From Rhodobacteraceae bacterium UBA7436 (GTDB taxonomy: Bacteria > Pseudomonadota > Alphaproteobacteria > Rhodobacterales > Rhodobacteraceae): DNA of 17,922 nt. Location: NCBI GenBank assembly GCA_002478745.1, contig DLQI01000151.1:1-17922 (forward strand), read 5' to 3'. Shown piece by piece: positions 1 through 7,061 of this stretch (position 1 is its first letter; each line of letters opens with the position of its first letter). The translations under genes and the position numbers were made by a program. The notes below the pieces were generated by a model. It ran no database searches, was not told the origin of the DNA, and saw only the letters and a list, made by a program, of their open reading frames with translations.

Positions 1-790
1 AGCAATCTGATGCGTGTTCTCATTAGTTTGACAGCTTCAGAGATGGCCCTCCCCGGCTGACATGGTGACCAAACCTTTGGACGCTGAGAATCTGTGATAG
101 TCTTTCCCAGTTGCCAAGCTCAGCGCGTTATCCATGGCCACGAAAGTTTTGCCTGATCCAGATGGGCCAATTAAGCCGATCAGAGATTCCTCCTTGATAA
201 CATCTTCGATCAGGTATTCTGGGTCTTTAAGCTGAACGTCAGCGATTAGGGTCAGAATGTCTCTTGGTGAAGAGTTTTGTTTAGGCGCGTTGCTATTAGC
301 TTGGGCATCATAATTCTTTTTCGCGCGCCTTCGATCATCGGCTGAACGTCTTGCCATGTTTGCTCCAGAGTGTAGTCGGGCAAAGTATGTTTTTCCGCAA
401 GAATACGTATTTCAGTGTCTATGTTGCCTTTGGCAATCCAGCTCCCAACCAACCTCAGCATATTAGCATGCCAATTTTGGCCACTCATAGCCGCCTATGA
501 GGCAACATCTCTATTCAGAGGCTCCCGCGCATCGTTTCGTGTCGCAAATAATGGCTCCAGCGGTGGGAATATGTTGTTCCAATGCTGGATATTCGGCAAC
601 GACATCAGATTGCCTCCCGCTTGAGGGTAACCAATTCAGAAATATAGCACCTGGCTGCCTTGCTTGGCTCGGATAGTTAACAGTCCCAGCAATCCGCATC
701 ATACGTGATGGGTTAATCACGCGAGGGTCATTTCCGAGGCCAGACGATACTTTAACGTCGCTTACTTTTTTCGATGGTTTACCATCGAGC
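1..790 (-). pseudogene. decayed primase / AAA-ATPase gene of a plasmid or phage type
   Basis: Three pieces in different frames read as one protein on the minus strand. Piece 1 (about 790-514) contains NDPRVINPSRMMRIAGTVNYP, typical of RepB-like/primase domains, and ends at a TAG (511-513). Piece 2 (about 496-315) resembles a primase C-terminal helical region (WHANMLRLVGSWIAKG). A one-base shift near 310-330 leads into piece 3 (to about 40), an AAA_25-type ATPase start with Walker A GPSGSGKT and an AGEG strand. A further frame change at about 37-45 continues to the window edge. At least two frameshifts and one stop make it non-functional. It is cut at the left edge and abuts the lactonase stop codon at its 5' side. 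The family assignment rests on motifs only. It probably marks an old prophage or integrated plasmid. Confidence 0.75.
771..788. repeat. perfect palindrome at the boundary between mobile remnant and sugar locus
   Basis: TCGATGG and CCATCGA form a perfect 7-bp inverted repeat around TTTA, lying 2 bases beyond the stop codon of the minus-strand lactonase. In the direction of that gene it is followed by a run of A, not T, so it is not a standard rho-independent terminator. It could still act as a 3' RNA hairpin protecting the transcript. Confidence 0.5.
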
Positions 791-1678
791 TTATACGCTT
801 ACCGGCAAACCGAGACGATAAAATTTGTTGGCATTGTCACGGTAGAGCTTACGCAATTCAGTTTCCGAAGATCCGGCCAATGCGCGGTCCAGTACCTCTA
901 TGCCACGGGTTACGCTTCCTGCCAGTAAACAAACCGGGTAGTCGCTGGCATAGATAGTGCGATCAAATCCAAAGGTTTCAATCGTGGCATCAATGTAGGG
1001 ACGAAGATCACCTTCGCTCCAGTTTTCGTGATCTGCCGCCGCTGGAAGGTCTGACATTTTTATCAGTAAGTTGGGATGCTCCGCCAGTTCCCGGATGTCA
1101 CTTCGATATTGTTCAATCGCGCCGTCGACGATGCCGGGTTTTCCACAATGATCAAGTATCATAGGTACGTTTGGAATATGTTTCACAAACTCCCGGACGA
1201 TATCCATCTGGGTGAAATTCACATTGATTTCAAAATGGAAGCCAAATTTTTCCAGGAGGTTAACACCCTCGATAAAATTGTCGCTCAGGGTCAATGCTCG
1301 TGGATCATCGTCAAACTCAACAATCCTGCGAATGCCTTTTACAGCTGGGTGTAGCTCTTTCATCTCGGCAAGCATCGGCTCGACCTTTGGGCCCCATTCC
1401 AATGGGGCCATGGGAACGATGCCCTTGATCCTTGGATCAAGTTTGGCGGAGTCTTCGACGAAATCGATCTCTTCCATATATTGCCCTGATGTCGTTGTGA
1501 AATCGGCATAGCACTCCAAAAATACCATCGCCTCGACCTCAACATTTTCGCAATCCCGCTGATAATCTTCAATCTGATAGGATTTGCCAAACAACGGATG
1601 CCCTTGGAACGCTGAGTAGGTCAGTCGGTCAAAATCCCAAATGTGCAAATGTGTGTCGATGATTGGGAAATTTGGCAT
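791..1678 (-). CDS. amidohydrolase-family sugar lactonase (L-fuconolactonase-like, COG3618)
   Basis: This is a predicted cytoplasmic metal-dependent hydrolase of 295 residues that should open a sugar 1,5- or 1,4-lactone to the aldonate, the second step of a non-phosphorylative aldose pathway. It has the Amidohydro_2 signature: IIDTHLHIWD near the N-terminus (H10, H12), MILDHCGKP at about 174-181 (D177, H178) and YASDYPV with the metal-binding Asp at about 246. The length is normal for L-fuconolactonase/PDC-lactonase relatives. Two ATGs are adjacent. The second (1678) has GGAG six bases upstream and gives MPNFPIID; a longer frame from 1708 starts with TTG and has no better ribosome site. It is the last gene of the minus arm, 162 bases past the aldo/keto reductase remnant, so it may be read from the upstream promoter or from its own. 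L-fucono-, L-rhamnono- and L-galactonolactone cannot be told apart here. Confidence 0.85.
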   Translation of the reverse strand: MPNFPIIDTHLHIWDFDRLTYSAFQGHPLFGKSYQIEDYQRDCENVEVEAMVFLECYADFTTTSGQYMEEIDFVEDSAKLDPRIKGIVPMAPLEWGPKVEPMLAEMKELHPAVKGIRRIVEFDDDPRALTLSDNFIEGVNLLEKFGFHFEINVNFTQMDIVREFVKHIPNVPMILDHCGKPGIVDGAIEQYRSDIRELAEHPNLLIKMSDLPAAADHENWSEGDLRPYIDATIETFGFDRTIYASDYPVCLLAGSVTRGIEVLDRALAGSSETELRKLYRDNANKFYRLGLPVSV

Positions 1679-1840
1679 CATGTTCTCCATTTTTTGGTGG
1701 CCCAACAAGAATGTTGATCTGGTTGGACTGCGACAAACAATATTGGTTAAAAAAATTACAAAACTAATTTTTGCAAGGCAACTTTGGCAAGGGTCTTGGT
1801 CGGCAATAAATTCTTATTCCAACGTATGAGGGAAAGAGTG

Positions 1841-2170
1841 CTAAACTAATGGTGATCTGGAGGCGGGTTGCCATCGCAAATCAGGTACAGGCGCATCGGT
1901 CTCTATCAGTCCACTTTGCATGAGATCCTGCCAGAGTTTAGCCGGGATGTGCGCCTGCGCCGAAGAAATATTTTGTGTAACCTGCTCCGGTTTCGCGCCA
2001 CCCGGGATCACTGAGGTAACCGCAAGATGCGCCAACGGAAATTGCAATGCTGCTGCCGCCAAACTAACTCCGTGTGACAGACATATTTCTTGAATTTTTC
2101 TGGTTTCCATCATTACCTCATCTCTGGCGGGCTGATATCCGTATCGGGCGACAAAACCAACATTTGTCCG
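1841..2170 (-). pseudogene. 3' remnant of an aldo/keto reductase (D-threo-aldose dehydrogenase-like)
   Basis: Only about the last 110 residues of a family usually 320-345 long are present. From about 2150 the frame reads RYGYQPARDEV, then ICLSHGVSLAAAALQFPLAH and VTSVIPGGAKPEQVTQN, ending at TAG 1841-1843. These are the C-terminal strand, helix and NAD(P)-contact segments of the family. Upstream the frame closes at a TGA (2171-2173), and the remaining 80 bases to the next gene hold no trace of the barrel with the catalytic Asp, Tyr, Lys and His. An ATG at 2113 could start a 90-residue product, but it would have no active site. By hand, ungapped, about 32 of 73 residues match the C-terminus of the intact reductase at 16502-17536. 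It is therefore a related gene, not a recent copy, and was reduced by deletion. Confidence 0.85.
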
Positions 2171-2255
2171 TCAGTACTGTTCAGTTTAATCTAACTACAG
2201 GTTTGGTTTCCGTCGTTCAATTGTGTCTACTTTCAACTTTTTGGTTTATTCAGCA

Positions 2256-3071
2256 TCAAATCACGCCACATTCCTGCAGTAAGTTGCGCATTTGGATCGT
2301 TTCGGTGAGGACGTCGTCGAACAGCGTGTTCATGTAATTTTGGTGGACGTACTCGATTGATAGAAAACCCTCGAAATCAACAGAGCGAAGCGTTTCTACC
2401 ATTGCGACGAAATCCAACGTGCCCTCGGCCAATTTTGCCTGAAGTGCACCAGGGCGCGCTTGGCGCATATGCACGTGTGCTGCATGCCGGGCAAGCGGAT
2501 CAATTTCAGTTTGGGGAAAACCCATGCATGCGAAATGCGCATAGTCCAGCGTAAGCTTCAACCCTGGTACAGCATCAATAAATTCAAGGCAGGTGTTTGG
2601 GCTTTTAAGTAATCCACCAACGTGGGGTTCGACACTTAATTTTACACCGTGACTATTGGCCATGGGAACCATGGAGCGCAGCGCCTGAGCGGAATTGGCA
2701 AGCAGATCACTTTCTGATTGCCCCGATTTGCTGACGCCAGGCAATAAAAACATGGTGGGAATATTCAGTTCCTCGGCAAACTTTAGAACGGGTGAAAGGT
2801 CAGCCGTATTCTGATCAAGGGCAGTCAAATCGGTCAAGGGGCGGTCCTGGGGAGTGTCACCAAAGAGCCAATAAAGATTGGCCACGGAAATTCCAATATC
2901 CTTGACCTGTGCGGCCGCGGATTGGGGATCAGTTAGTACTAGGTCGCGGTCCAAGGATGCGCCGTGAAGCAGACCTAGGTCCATGTGTGAAATCCCTAAG
3001 GCATTTGCAATGCTCCAGCTTTCCTTGAGCGTACAAGCGGGAAATGACCATGATGTCAATGAAATTTTCAT
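2256..3071 (-). CDS. sugar phosphate isomerase/epimerase-like TIM-barrel protein
   Basis: This 271-residue protein belongs to the xylose isomerase-like TIM-barrel superfamily (AP_endonuc_2 / COG1082). The visible pattern is MKISLTSWSFP at strand 1, SVEPH with metal-binding Glu at about 148, LTLDYAHF with Asp at about 176, HVHMRQA with His near 201, and LSIEY with Glu at about 240. These are the divalent-metal ligands of the fold. Family members isomerise or epimerise sugars and keto acids (hydroxypyruvate isomerase, tagatose epimerase, IolE/IolI), and I cannot name the substrate. The start at 3071 has AGGAG seven bases upstream; the longer frame from 3089 would overlap the upstream gene. It follows the dehydratase by 14 bases and is surely co-transcribed with it. 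It is not needed for the lactonase/dehydratase route and may serve a side entry or ketose. Confidence 0.8.
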   Translation of the reverse strand: MKISLTSWSFPACTLKESWSIANALGISHMDLGLLHGASLDRDLVLTDPQSAAAQVKDIGISVANLYWLFGDTPQDRPLTDLTALDQNTADLSPVLKFAEELNIPTMFLLPGVSKSGQSESDLLANSAQALRSMVPMANSHGVKLSVEPHVGGLLKSPNTCLEFIDAVPGLKLTLDYAHFACMGFPQTEIDPLARHAAHVHMRQARPGALQAKLAEGTLDFVAMVETLRSVDFEGFLSIEYVHQNYMNTLFDDVLTETIQMRNLLQECGVI

Positions 3072-3085
3072 TCGCTGTCTCCTGT

Positions 3086-4222
3086 TCAACGTGTCACGGT
3101 GAAATTTTTTAATACTGCATGATTAACTCGAATACCTAAACCTGGAGCGTCTGAAGGAGTGAAGTTGCCGTTGGTATCAAATAGCAGTTCTGGTAGTGCT
3201 AGGCCCTGCTGCACGGGGCTTTGAAGGGGTTTCATTTCGAAAAAACAACTCGTCGAACTTGTTGCTGCAACTTGCAGGCTGGCAGCACTGGATATAGCCG
3301 TCGACCAGCTGTGGGGGCCGGTTTTTAGTCCGGCTGCCTCAGCAAGGTCCAGAACCTTTCGGTATCCGGTGATACCTTCGGCCCGCGACACATCAATAGA
3401 AAGTACGTCGCAGTCACCTCGCGCGATGGTGCACTCATAATCTTCGACGCGGTAGTTACGTTCGCCGTATCCGATTGGCAACTGTGTTGATCCTCGCAGG
3501 CGCTGGTAGCCTTGCCAATCGTCAGGGTCTAGCGGCTCGTCGATCCAGCCCAGATTTAGGGGCTCAAGCGATTTACAGAATGAAATAGCCTGTTCTATTG
3601 ATAAATTTAGGCCGTTGCCGATATCAACCATGAGGCCAAATTTTGGCCCTGTGGCCGCACGGAGAAGCTCCATTGTAGAGCGAACGGTTTCGGTTGGATT
3701 TGGGCCAAGTGGAAAAGAACCCTTTGAGTTAAAGCCTAATTTGGCAGATCGGTAACCGCGTTTCTGCAAGCTGACTACAAATTCAACGAGTTCTTCAATA
3801 GAGCTTTGATTAACATGTAGTGGCGCTTGGGAAGGCAAGCCGGCTGATATAATGCCGCCAAGCAAGGCATGGACAGGTCGGTTGATCTGTTGTCCCCAAA
3901 GGTCCCAAATTGCAGTATCAATTGCTGCTATCGCGAACGATGTAAGGCCACCACGCCCGTACCACCAGCTATGATTGCGAAGATCTTGCCACAGAGACGT
4001 CACCTCTGATGCGCGGCGACCGAGTACGATGTTTTGTAATCCCGATGATATAAGGGTTGAAATTGCATGGCAGGCTTCGGGCCACATCGCTACGGCTTCG
4101 CCCCAGCCTTCGTTTCCTGCTTGGTCAGTGATTTTAAGCAAACAGGTCCACCGCATCCGCCCGCCGTCATTGGGCTCTGGGTGGTGAATTACATAGGGAA
4201 TCACGGCGTTGATACTAGACAT
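3086..4222 (-). CDS. enolase-superfamily (mandelate racemase type) sugar-acid dehydratase, copy 1
   Basis: This protein of 378 residues probably dehydrates an aldonate to its 2-keto-3-deoxy acid. It has an N-terminal capping domain with GNEGWGEAVAMWPEA and NHSWWYGRGG, then a barrel with metal ligands at about D200 (LMVDIGNG), E229 (WIDEPLD) and E254 (GYGERNY). The acid/base dyad is D277 (LSIDVSRAEGITG) and H304 (GPHSWSTA). The second-strand motif is KLG instead of the usual KxK, so the second lysine is absent. The ATG at 4222 follows GGAG by nine bases; a TTG at 4237 is less likely. It is the first gene of the minus arm, directly behind an operator-like box. It is clearly related to the dehydratase at 14539-15678, which shares HSWWYG, the YGER segment and the GITG segment. 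Fuconate, rhamnonate or galactonate are candidate substrates. Confidence 0.85.
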   Translation of the reverse strand: MSSINAVIPYVIHHPEPNDGGRMRWTCLLKITDQAGNEGWGEAVAMWPEACHAISTLISSGLQNIVLGRRASEVTSLWQDLRNHSWWYGRGGLTSFAIAAIDTAIWDLWGQQINRPVHALLGGIISAGLPSQAPLHVNQSSIEELVEFVVSLQKRGYRSAKLGFNSKGSFPLGPNPTETVRSTMELLRAATGPKFGLMVDIGNGLNLSIEQAISFCKSLEPLNLGWIDEPLDPDDWQGYQRLRGSTQLPIGYGERNYRVEDYECTIARGDCDVLSIDVSRAEGITGYRKVLDLAEAAGLKTGPHSWSTAISSAASLQVAATSSTSCFFEMKPLQSPVQQGLALPELLFDTNGNFTPSDAPGLGIRVNHAVLKNFTVTR

Positions 4223-4237
4223 TTCCCATCTCTCCAA

Positions 4238-4254
4238 AAGTGGTCAGACCAATT
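4238..4254. promoter_or_regulatory. operator O1, FadR/PdhR-like GntR box
   Basis: AAGTGGTCAGACCAATT has a perfect TGGTC-A-GACCA core and 7 of 8 symmetric base pairs. This is the known recognition pattern of FadR-subfamily GntR repressors (FadR core TGGTCNGACCA; PdhR box ATTGGTNNNACCAAT). A regulator of this subfamily is encoded at 9117-9860. The box overlaps the -10 hexamer and expected start of the minus-strand promoter, so a bound repressor would block it. Confidence 0.8.
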
Positions 4255-4281
4255 ATAAAGCGCCAGATGAATTTTTTACAA
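4252..4281 (-). promoter_or_regulatory. candidate promoter of the minus-strand arm
   Basis: On the minus strand, TTGTAA (4276-4281) and a consensus TATAAT (4252-4257) are 18 bases apart. Transcription would start near 4245, inside operator O1, and run into the dehydratase beginning at 4222. The -10 is perfect and the -35 matches 4 of 6. Confidence 0.6.
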
Positions 4282-4297
4282 GAATTATTTTTGCTGT

Positions 4298-4319
4298 AAA
4301 TTATTGAAAACAATAATTT
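4298..4319. repeat. perfect AT-rich palindrome midway between the two operators
   Basis: AAATTATTG and CAATAATTT are perfect 9-base inverted arms around AAAA. The centre (4308.5) lies midway between the centres of O1 (4246) and O2 (4372), upstream of both predicted promoters and outside both transcripts. It may be a shared activator or DNA-bending site. I do not recognise the regulator; it is not a CRP or FNR consensus. Confidence 0.55.
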
Positions 4320-4337
4320 TTAAAAAAAATTTTAGTA

Positions 4338-4366
4338 TTGACAGAATATTGACCGACGTGGTTAAG
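4338..4366 (+). promoter_or_regulatory. candidate promoter of the plus-strand operon
   Basis: A consensus TTGACA (4338-4343) is followed after 17 bases by a poor -10 (GTTAAG, 4361-4366). Transcription would start near 4373, inside operator O2, about 67 bases before the binding-protein start codon. The -35 is convincing and the -10 is weak, which would suit a promoter needing an activator. Confidence 0.45.
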
Positions 4367-4380
4367 TGGTAAGGCCAATT
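4364..4380. promoter_or_regulatory. operator O2, second GntR-type box
   Basis: AAGTGGTAAGGCCAATT matches O1 at 15 of 17 positions in the same orientation, with the symmetric centre weakened (5 of 8 pairs kept). It overlaps the -10 and start region of the plus promoter. Its centre is 126 bases from that of O1, about twelve turns of B-DNA, so both boxes lie on the same face and could be bridged. Confidence 0.6.
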
Positions 4381-4439
4381 TTGTCGAGCGAAATAAATCG
4401 ACAATGCCTGTCAGAATATTTCTCAGGGAGGAGAAACAA

Positions 4440-5477
4440 ATGAAAGTATGGAAAGTCTCTACGCTTGCTGTGTGTGCTGCATTAGCAGGGTCAATCGCAT
4501 CGGCTGAAACGGCCATTGCTCAAAAGGGTTTAGAAGCCGACATGGTGCTTCTGCCAAAATTCCTTGGAATTTTGCCCTTTGATCAGGCAAATCAAGGTGC
4601 GCAAGAAGCGCATGAAGAACTCGGTAATACCGGTGATCTGCTTTATACTGGTCCAACACCTGAGAACTCAGTTGCAGGCCAAATCGAAATCATGACAACA
4701 TCAGCCTCACAAAAGAGTGCTGCAGTTATGCTGTCCAACAACGCAGGTGAGCAAATTGTTCCATCAGCTGTCGCTGCACAAGCTGCTGGCACCAAAGTTG
4801 TAACTTGGGATTCGCCTATTCCTTCCGCGAAAGGGGAATCGCTTTTTATTGCACAGGTTGATTTTGGTGAAATCGGCGTGGTTATGGCAGATATGGCCCA
4901 CAGCATTCTTGACGGTGAGGGTGAGTTTGCAACCTTGTCTGCAACACCAGACGCTTCAAACCAGAATGCTTGGATTGCGGCTATGGAAGAGGCGTTGAAA
5001 GGTCCTAAGTATGCGGGCCTTAAACATGTCGACATTGTTTACGGTAATGACCAATCCGAAGTAAGCTACAACCGCGCACTTGCGTTGGCAGATAAGTACC
5101 CAAATCTGGGTCTGATTATGTCGCCTACTTCTGTGGGTATTGTTGCGTCCGCGAAAGCGATACAGGACGAGGATCTTTGTGGTCAAATCAAAGTCTCTGG
5201 CCTTGGCGTTCCAGCCGAAATGGTTACCTACACTATGAATGGTTGTGCGCCTGAATTCGCGCTCTGGGACTTCGTTGATCTTGGGTACCTGACCTACTAC
5301 ACCAGCTACATGCTGGCCACAGGTCAGATCGAAGGCGAAGCTGGTGAGACCTTCAATGCAGGCCGTATGGGTGACTATACAATCGAGAAGGATCCAACAC
5401 GTGACGCAGGATTACGCGTTCTAATGGGACCATTCACAGTTTATAACAAAGACAACGTCGAAGCTGCTGCGAAGTAA
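4440..5477 (+). CDS. rhaS: periplasmic sugar-binding protein, RhaS-type (CUT2 family ABC importer)
   Basis: This protein of 345 residues starts with a signal peptide (KVWKVSTLAVCAALAGSIASA, cleavage around residues 22-27). It then has a Peripla_BP_4 fold resembling the rhamnose-binding RhaS group: ADMVLLPKFLGILPFDQANQGA at the first strand, TVWD-like VVTWDSPIP near the hinge, and a C-terminal region ending LMGPFTVYNKDNVEAAAK. It binds the imported aldose in the periplasm and delivers it to the two permeases encoded downstream. The start at 4440 has AGGGAGGAG six bases upstream; the longer frame from 4404 would place hydrophilic residues before the signal peptide. It is the first gene of the plus operon, about 60 bases behind operator O2. 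A stem-loop follows it, as is common after binding-protein genes. Rhamnose specificity is suggested only by family; L-fucose or a related sugar is possible. Confidence 0.88.
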   Translation: MKVWKVSTLAVCAALAGSIASAETAIAQKGLEADMVLLPKFLGILPFDQANQGAQEAHEELGNTGDLLYTGPTPENSVAGQIEIMTTSASQKSAAVMLSNNAGEQIVPSAVAAQAAGTKVVTWDSPIPSAKGESLFIAQVDFGEIGVVMADMAHSILDGEGEFATLSATPDASNQNAWIAAMEEALKGPKYAGLKHVDIVYGNDQSEVSYNRALALADKYPNLGLIMSPTSVGIVASAKAIQDEDLCGQIKVSGLGVPAEMVTYTMNGCAPEFALWDFVDLGYLTYYTSYMLATGQIEGEAGETFNAGRMGDYTIEKDPTRDAGLRVLMGPFTVYNKDNVEAAAK

Positions 5478-5496
5478 GCTTGCGTGTCGAATAAGT

Positions 5497-5524
5497 GACT
5501 GGCCTGCCTTCGCGCGGGCTAGTC
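5497..5524 (+). promoter_or_regulatory. intercistronic stem-loop after the binding-protein gene
   Basis: GACTGGCCTGC and GCGGGCTAGTC can pair over 11 positions in RNA (nine Watson-Crick, two G-U) around CUUCGC. There is no T-run after it, so it is probably not a full terminator. It is well placed to protect the upstream message or thin out transcription, giving more binding protein than membrane components. Confidence 0.6.
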
Positions 5525-5549
5525 TTAACGCAATATTGGCGGAGCAAAG

Positions 5550-7061
5550 ATGATGGTAGCGCCTATTCTGGAAATGAAGAATGTCAGCAAACATTTTGGA
5601 GTAACCGCTGCGCTGAGTGATGTGTCATTTGAAATGTTTCCGGGTGAAATTCATGCGCTTGTTGGTGAAAACGGTGCCGGAAAGTCGACCTTGATCAAGG
5701 CGATGACAGGTATTCATCAACCAAGCTCTGGTGAAATATGGGTTGACGGTAGCGCCCGCATTTTACGCACCACTCAGGAGGCGCAAGTTATTGGTATTAC
5801 GGCAATTTATCAAGAGCCTATGGTTTTTCCAGACCTTGATGTTGCCGAAAACATCTTCATTAATCACCATAGTCGCTCACAGTTCATTCTCTGGAACGAC
5901 ATGTATGAAGAGGCTGAAGCGGTGATCGCCAAATTGGGTGTGTCGCTCGATGTGCGTCGCCCGGCTTCCACATTGACACTTGCCGAACAGCAGACAGTTG
6001 AAATTGCAAGGGCGATTTCGCTTGATGTGCGGGTTCTCATTATGGATGAGCCAAGCGCGTCGCTTTCGGATAATGAAGTGCAACGCCTTTTTAGTATCGC
6101 GCGATCCTTGAGTTCACAAGGTGTCGCTGTGCTCTATATTTCCCACCGTCTCGAAGAAATTTTTGCACTGGCCGATCGCGTCACAGTAATGCGCGACGGT
6201 ACTCATATTTCGACGAAAGTGATTGACGACGTGACAAATGAAAGCCTGGTCACGGAAATGGTCGGGCGCGATATGGAAGGTCGCTTTGCCCGCAAGCCAT
6301 CTACGGCTACCGGCGAAGACATGCTGACGGTTCAGGGGCTAAGTAAGAATGGCGTATTTTCAGATATCTCATTCAGTGTAGAGAAGGGTGAAATCGTTTG
6401 TTTTTCCGGCCTTGTTGGCGCGCGGCGCACCGATGTCGCCCTTGCCCTTTTCGGGATTGATCCCGCGAACAGTGGAAAAGTTTCTATCGACGGTGTCGTG
6501 GCGAAAATATCTTCGCCGAAAGATGCTCAGGAACTTGGTATTGCCTATGTTTCTGAAGACCGACGCAAGTTCGGGATCGCAATGGATGAATCAATCACAA
6601 GCAACATCACGCTTCCAATGATGAATAAATATAGCAACTCAGTTGGTTTAATCGATTTCGACGCAGAAAGCAGGGACGCTATAGAATTTCGGATGCGCTT
6701 GAATATCAAGGCGGCGGATTTAGTTTCTCCCGTTGGCGCCCTTTCTGGAGGAAACCAGCAAAAGGTAATGTTGGCGAAATGGCTGAATACCGCGCCGCGT
6801 CTCCTTATAGTGGACGAGCCTACGCGGGGCATCGATATTGGGGCCAAAGCTGAGGTACATCAAATCTTGCATGAACTTGCCGCTGAGGGCGTGGCGATTA
6901 TGATTATATCATCAGACTTACCAGAAGTGCTTTCTTTAGCTGACAGGATAATCGTTATGCGTGAAGGTCGGATTGCCGGAGAATTTATCGGCGATATTGC
7001 CACTGAAGGAAACGTAATGCATCTGGCCGTCGGCGCTGGCGTTCAGATGGAGTTTGCGTAA
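5550..7061 (+). CDS. sugar ABC importer ATPase with two nucleotide-binding domains (RhaT/RbsA type)
   Basis: This is a 503-residue double ABC protein energising CUT2-type import. The first domain has Walker A GENGAGKST (39-47), the Q-loop at about Q88, signature LTLAEQQ (142-148) and Walker B VLIMDEP (162-168). The second domain has a degenerate P-loop (GLVGARRT, about 287-294), signature LSGGNQQ (398-404) and Walker B LLIVDEPTRG (418-427). The loss of the second P-loop is normal in this family. Two adjacent ATGs (5550, 5553) follow GGAG by 5 or 8 bases, and either may be used. The stop codon overlaps the next start as TAATG. The protein partners with the permeases at 7061 and 8125 and the binding protein at 4440. 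Confidence 0.93.
   Translation: MMVAPILEMKNVSKHFGVTAALSDVSFEMFPGEIHALVGENGAGKSTLIKAMTGIHQPSSGEIWVDGSARILRTTQEAQVIGITAIYQEPMVFPDLDVAENIFINHHSRSQFILWNDMYEEAEAVIAKLGVSLDVRRPASTLTLAEQQTVEIARAISLDVRVLIMDEPSASLSDNEVQRLFSIARSLSSQGVAVLYISHRLEEIFALADRVTVMRDGTHISTKVIDDVTNESLVTEMVGRDMEGRFARKPSTATGEDMLTVQGLSKNGVFSDISFSVEKGEIVCFSGLVGARRTDVALALFGIDPANSGKVSIDGVVAKISSPKDAQELGIAYVSEDRRKFGIAMDESITSNITLPMMNKYSNSVGLIDFDAESRDAIEFRMRLNIKAADLVSPVGALSGGNQQKVMLAKWLNTAPRLLIVDEPTRGIDIGAKAEVHQILHELAAEGVAIMIISSDLPEVLSLADRIIVMREGRIAGEFIGDIATEGNVMHLAVGAGVQMEFA

Noticed and set aside
771..793. Palindrome after the lactonase as a rho-independent terminator
   Set aside because: In the direction of transcription the stem is followed by A residues, not T, and the stem has only seven pairs.
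1679..1840. Promoter of the lactonase gene
   Set aside because: The gap is AT-rich on its left side but the best -35/-10 pairs match only about half of the consensus, so I do not call one.
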